Assembly: GCF_013344475.1 (NCBI RefSeq)
Contig: NZ_JABUOU010000002.1
Location: forward strand, 310,001 to 374,000
Direction: 5' to 3'
Source: Martelella limonii
Lineage (GTDB): Bacteria > Pseudomonadota > Alphaproteobacteria > Rhizobiales > Rhizobiaceae
Length of the DNA stretch: 64,000 nucleotides
The first letter of the stretch is position 1. Every line of letters begins with the position of its first letter. The translations under genes and the position numbers were made by a program. Shown here one piece after another: positions 62,266-64,000 of the stretch. Under the pieces are notes generated by a model. It was given only the letters and a program-made list of their open reading frames with translations. It was not told the origin of the DNA and made no database searches.

Positions 62266-63429
62266 TCATCCGTTGCCGAGGCCATAGGCCTCGTAACCGT
62301 AGAGCCAGTCCAGTTCGCTTGCAAGCGATGCGGGAGAACGCAGCGACAATACAACATCGCGCCCAACCCGGAACGGGCCGCGTGCATGATAGGCGAACTT
62401 GTTGAGGCCGGTGCGGCGCGCAAGTCTTTGCAGGCGCGGCCGGCGGTGCGCTTCGAAGGCCGTGAATGCCTCTGCGGCCGGGCGCTCCGCAAGAAAGGCT
62501 GCAAGCTCGAATGCGTCTTCGATGGCCATCGCAGCGCCCTGCGCCGAAAACGGCATCATGGCGTGAAGGGCATCGCCGATGAGCACGGTGTCGCGGCCAT
62601 TGTGCCAGCGCCCGTTGCCCACCTCGTAGAGCGGCCAGACGACCGGATCGACGCTTGCAAACAGCCGTTGAAGCGCAGGGTGCCAGTCAGAGAAATAGCT
62701 GTCGATCGCGCGGCGCCAGCTGCCATGCGCCTCCCCCGTCCAGGTCTTGCCCGGATTGCTGCCGGAGGCGATTGCCACGATGTTGAAACCGCCGACATCG
62801 CGCAACGGATAGGCCACCACATGGGCCATCGGGCCCATCAGCGCACTGACATGGTCCCGGTTGAAGAATGCGGGCATGTCTTCCGCCGAAACGACGAAGC
62901 GCCAGGCGACATTGCCGGAAAACTGCGCCTTTGGCGCGCCTTCAATCCAGTTGCGGCTTCTGGACCACACCCCGTCGGCACAGATGATCACATCCGGGGC
63001 GCGCTCGGCGTTGTGCCGGAGCGCTGCCGGCGATTCTATCCGCTGGCCAAGCCTCAGCGTCACGAGCTCGGCGTCGGCGGCGGCCTTCGTCAGCGCTGTC
63101 TGCAGGGTGGCGCGGTGGAGAACGCCGTAAGGGGCCTTCCAGCGCCGGCGGGCTTCTCCGACCGGCACACCGGTAATCGTCCGAAGGCTGATGCCGGAAG
63201 CCAGTGTCACCTGTTGCGGTTCACGCCACTGGCTTTCCAGAAGGGCAAGCACGCCAAGCCTGTCGAGGCAGCGCGCGGCGTTGGGCGAAATCTGCAGCCC
63301 GGCGCCAACTTCGGCAAGCGTTTCAGCCTGTTCGAATATTTCGCTGGAAATGCCGTGCCTGGCCAGCGCGAGCGCTGCGGTCAGCCCCGCAATCCCCGCG
63401 CCGATAATGGCGACATGATCAACAGACAT
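62266..63429 (-). CDS. FAD-dependent aromatic monooxygenase (salicylate hydroxylase-like)
   Basis: A 387-residue flavoprotein monooxygenase. The dinucleotide motif is VAIIGAGIAGLTAALAL. The DG motif appears as DVIICADGVWS, and VLIGDALHAMMPFSAQGAAMAIEDA is the GD motif that binds the FAD ribose and active site. Members hydroxylate salicylate, 6-hydroxynicotinate and similar ring acids; the substrate is open. It is followed by a wide plus-strand-free gap on one side and the zinc-finger gene on the other. Confidence 0.92.
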   Translation of the reverse strand: MSVDHVAIIGAGIAGLTAALALARHGISSEIFEQAETLAEVGAGLQISPNAARCLDRLGVLALLESQWREPQQVTLASGISLRTITGVPVGEARRRWKAPYGVLHRATLQTALTKAAADAELVTLRLGQRIESPAALRHNAERAPDVIICADGVWSRSRNWIEGAPKAQFSGNVAWRFVVSAEDMPAFFNRDHVSALMGPMAHVVAYPLRDVGGFNIVAIASGSNPGKTWTGEAHGSWRRAIDSYFSDWHPALQRLFASVDPVVWPLYEVGNGRWHNGRDTVLIGDALHAMMPFSAQGAAMAIEDAFELAAFLAERPAAEAFTAFEAHRRPRLQRLARRTGLNKFAYHARGPFRVGRDVVLSLRSPASLASELDWLYGYEAYGLGNG

Positions 63430-63477
63430 GGCACTCTCCGGTCGCGTCGCCCGTTGCGGCGCGCGACGGGCTTGGCC

Positions 63478-63723
63478 TCAGGCGGCGTCGACCTGATAGG
63501 CGCAGCCGGGCGGGTTGGTCTCTTCGCCGTGCAGGGCAGGGGAGAAGCGGTAGAGCGTCGAGCAGTAGGAACAGACGGCTTCGCTGTCATCACCCATGTC
63601 GATGAAGATGTGCGGATGGTCGAAGGGCGCCGATGCGCCGACGCACATGAATTCCTTCACCCCGATCTCGATGGAGCGATGTCCCTCGTCGTTCTTGAAA
63701 TGCGCGATCGCGTGACCAGCCAT
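63478..63723 (-). CDS. zf-CHCC zinc-finger domain protein (NDUFS6-like)
   Basis: An 81-residue protein with the C-H-C-C zinc site: FMCVG, FDHPHIFIDMG and CSYCSTLY. The family is related to the NDUFS6 accessory subunit of mitochondrial complex I and is common in Alphaproteobacteria. It ends with a cysteine-containing tail. It lies 48 bases upstream of the FAD monooxygenase in the same direction and could be co-transcribed with it. Confidence 0.9.
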   Translation of the reverse strand: MAGHAIAHFKNDEGHRSIEIGVKEFMCVGASAPFDHPHIFIDMGDDSEAVCSYCSTLYRFSPALHGEETNPPGCAYQVDAA

Positions 63724-63854
63724 AATTGTCTCCGGTTCCTTGAGCTTTCGGCGCGGACACTATAACTCTTTGCCGCAAATGTGTAGTACCCGATTGGCTG
63801 CTTCAGCGGCTTTTCGCGGGGCTCTTCCTGACAATGATCAGCCGCGGTGCAGCC

Positions 63855-64000
63855 ATGAATTTCAATCTTCCCGATTTCGCCAGTTTCACGCATGACGGAC
63901 TGGAACTTGCCTATTTCGATGTCGGCGAGGGCGAACCGATTCTCCTGATCCATGGCTTTGCCTCAACGGCCTCGGTCAACTGGGTGCATCCGGGCTGGCT
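63855..64000 (+). CDS. Alpha/beta hydrolase, 5' end only
   Basis: The frame from ATG 63855 runs to the window end. It shows the alpha/beta hydrolase opening, with LAYFDVGEGEPILLIHGFAS (the oxyanion-hole HGFAS motif). An in-frame ATG at 63834 would add seven residues; neither start has a strong ribosome site. The catalytic residues lie beyond the window. Confidence 0.85.
   Translation, partial: MNFNLPDFASFTHDGLELAYFDVGEGEPILLIHGFASTASVNWVHPGW

Noticed and set aside
1-64000. Prophage, transposase, CRISPR array, tRNA or rRNA genes
   Set aside because: No integrase or transposase motifs, no regularly spaced repeats, and no cloverleaf or rRNA-like stretches were seen.

Overview
The window is high-GC alphaproteobacterial chromosome from the order Rhizobiales (Hyphomicrobiales), close to Rhizobiaceae or a marine relative; I do not assign a genus. 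The grounds are the order ccmF-ccmH-degP-response regulator-sensor kinase-glnE, the general amino-acid permease order aapJQMP, many small order-specific families (DUF1127, DUF1192, DUF1244, DUF1489, GapR/DUF2312, RcdA/DUF1465), and regulatory motifs typical of the group: EcfG stress promoters, a CtrA box and clustered GANTC sites. I see no phage, transposase, CRISPR array, tRNA or rRNA.

Layout. 1-8 kb: end of the cytochrome c maturation cluster, the periplasmic protease DegP, an OmpR-type two-component pair and glnE. 8-16 kb: a membrane PAS protein that lacks its kinase half, aminopeptidase N, a DMT exporter, an MFS carrier and an unrecognised winged-helix regulator. 16-26 kb: a PAS protein with a decayed histidine-kinase ATPase domain, a small unknown gene, a UDG-like protein, an atypical SDR, ETF-ubiquinone oxidoreductase, a lipid kinase, AMP nucleosidase, a PLP aminotransferase and a DUF1127 gene. 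A minus-strand small RNA near 25.9 kb has three hairpin loops that each carry an anti-Shine-Dalgarno sequence. 26-38 kb: a GGDEF-EAL protein, a YdeP-like molybdopterin oxidoreductase with an overlapping small gene, MgtE, a MerR regulator, two membrane DUF genes, a 33-residue membrane peptide gene, L-serine ammonia-lyase and DUF1489. 38-49 kb: pyruvate kinase, DUF1036, N-formylglutamate amidohydrolase, DUF1244, GapR, a TSUP carrier, a ThiE-like protein with a Sel1-repeat partner, a diguanylate cyclase, inositol monophosphatase, a MotA/MotB-like pair and CsbD. 49-64 kb: a DMT exporter, an ABC exporter, ribosomal protein L31, rcdA under a perfect CtrA box, DUF1192 and an MFS carrier, aapJQMP, metC, an SH3 proline-rich secreted protein, a FAD monooxygenase, a zf-CHCC protein and the start of an alpha/beta hydrolase.

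How it fits together. Two regulatory themes run through otherwise housekeeping DNA. First, cell-cycle control: rcdA with its CtrA box, gapR, a kinase-less protein at the locus where relatives are believed to carry the PleC-like kinase (with five GANTC methylation sites in 64 bp upstream), and a second decayed kinase. Second, the general stress response: four correctly placed GGAAC-N16/17-CGTT promoters, in front of csbD, the lipid kinase, mgtE and an MFS gene. No single cassette looks like an obvious new defence or biosynthetic system. The most promising novelties are the kinase-less signalling proteins, the hidden small genes with their own terminators, and the anti-SD small RNA.
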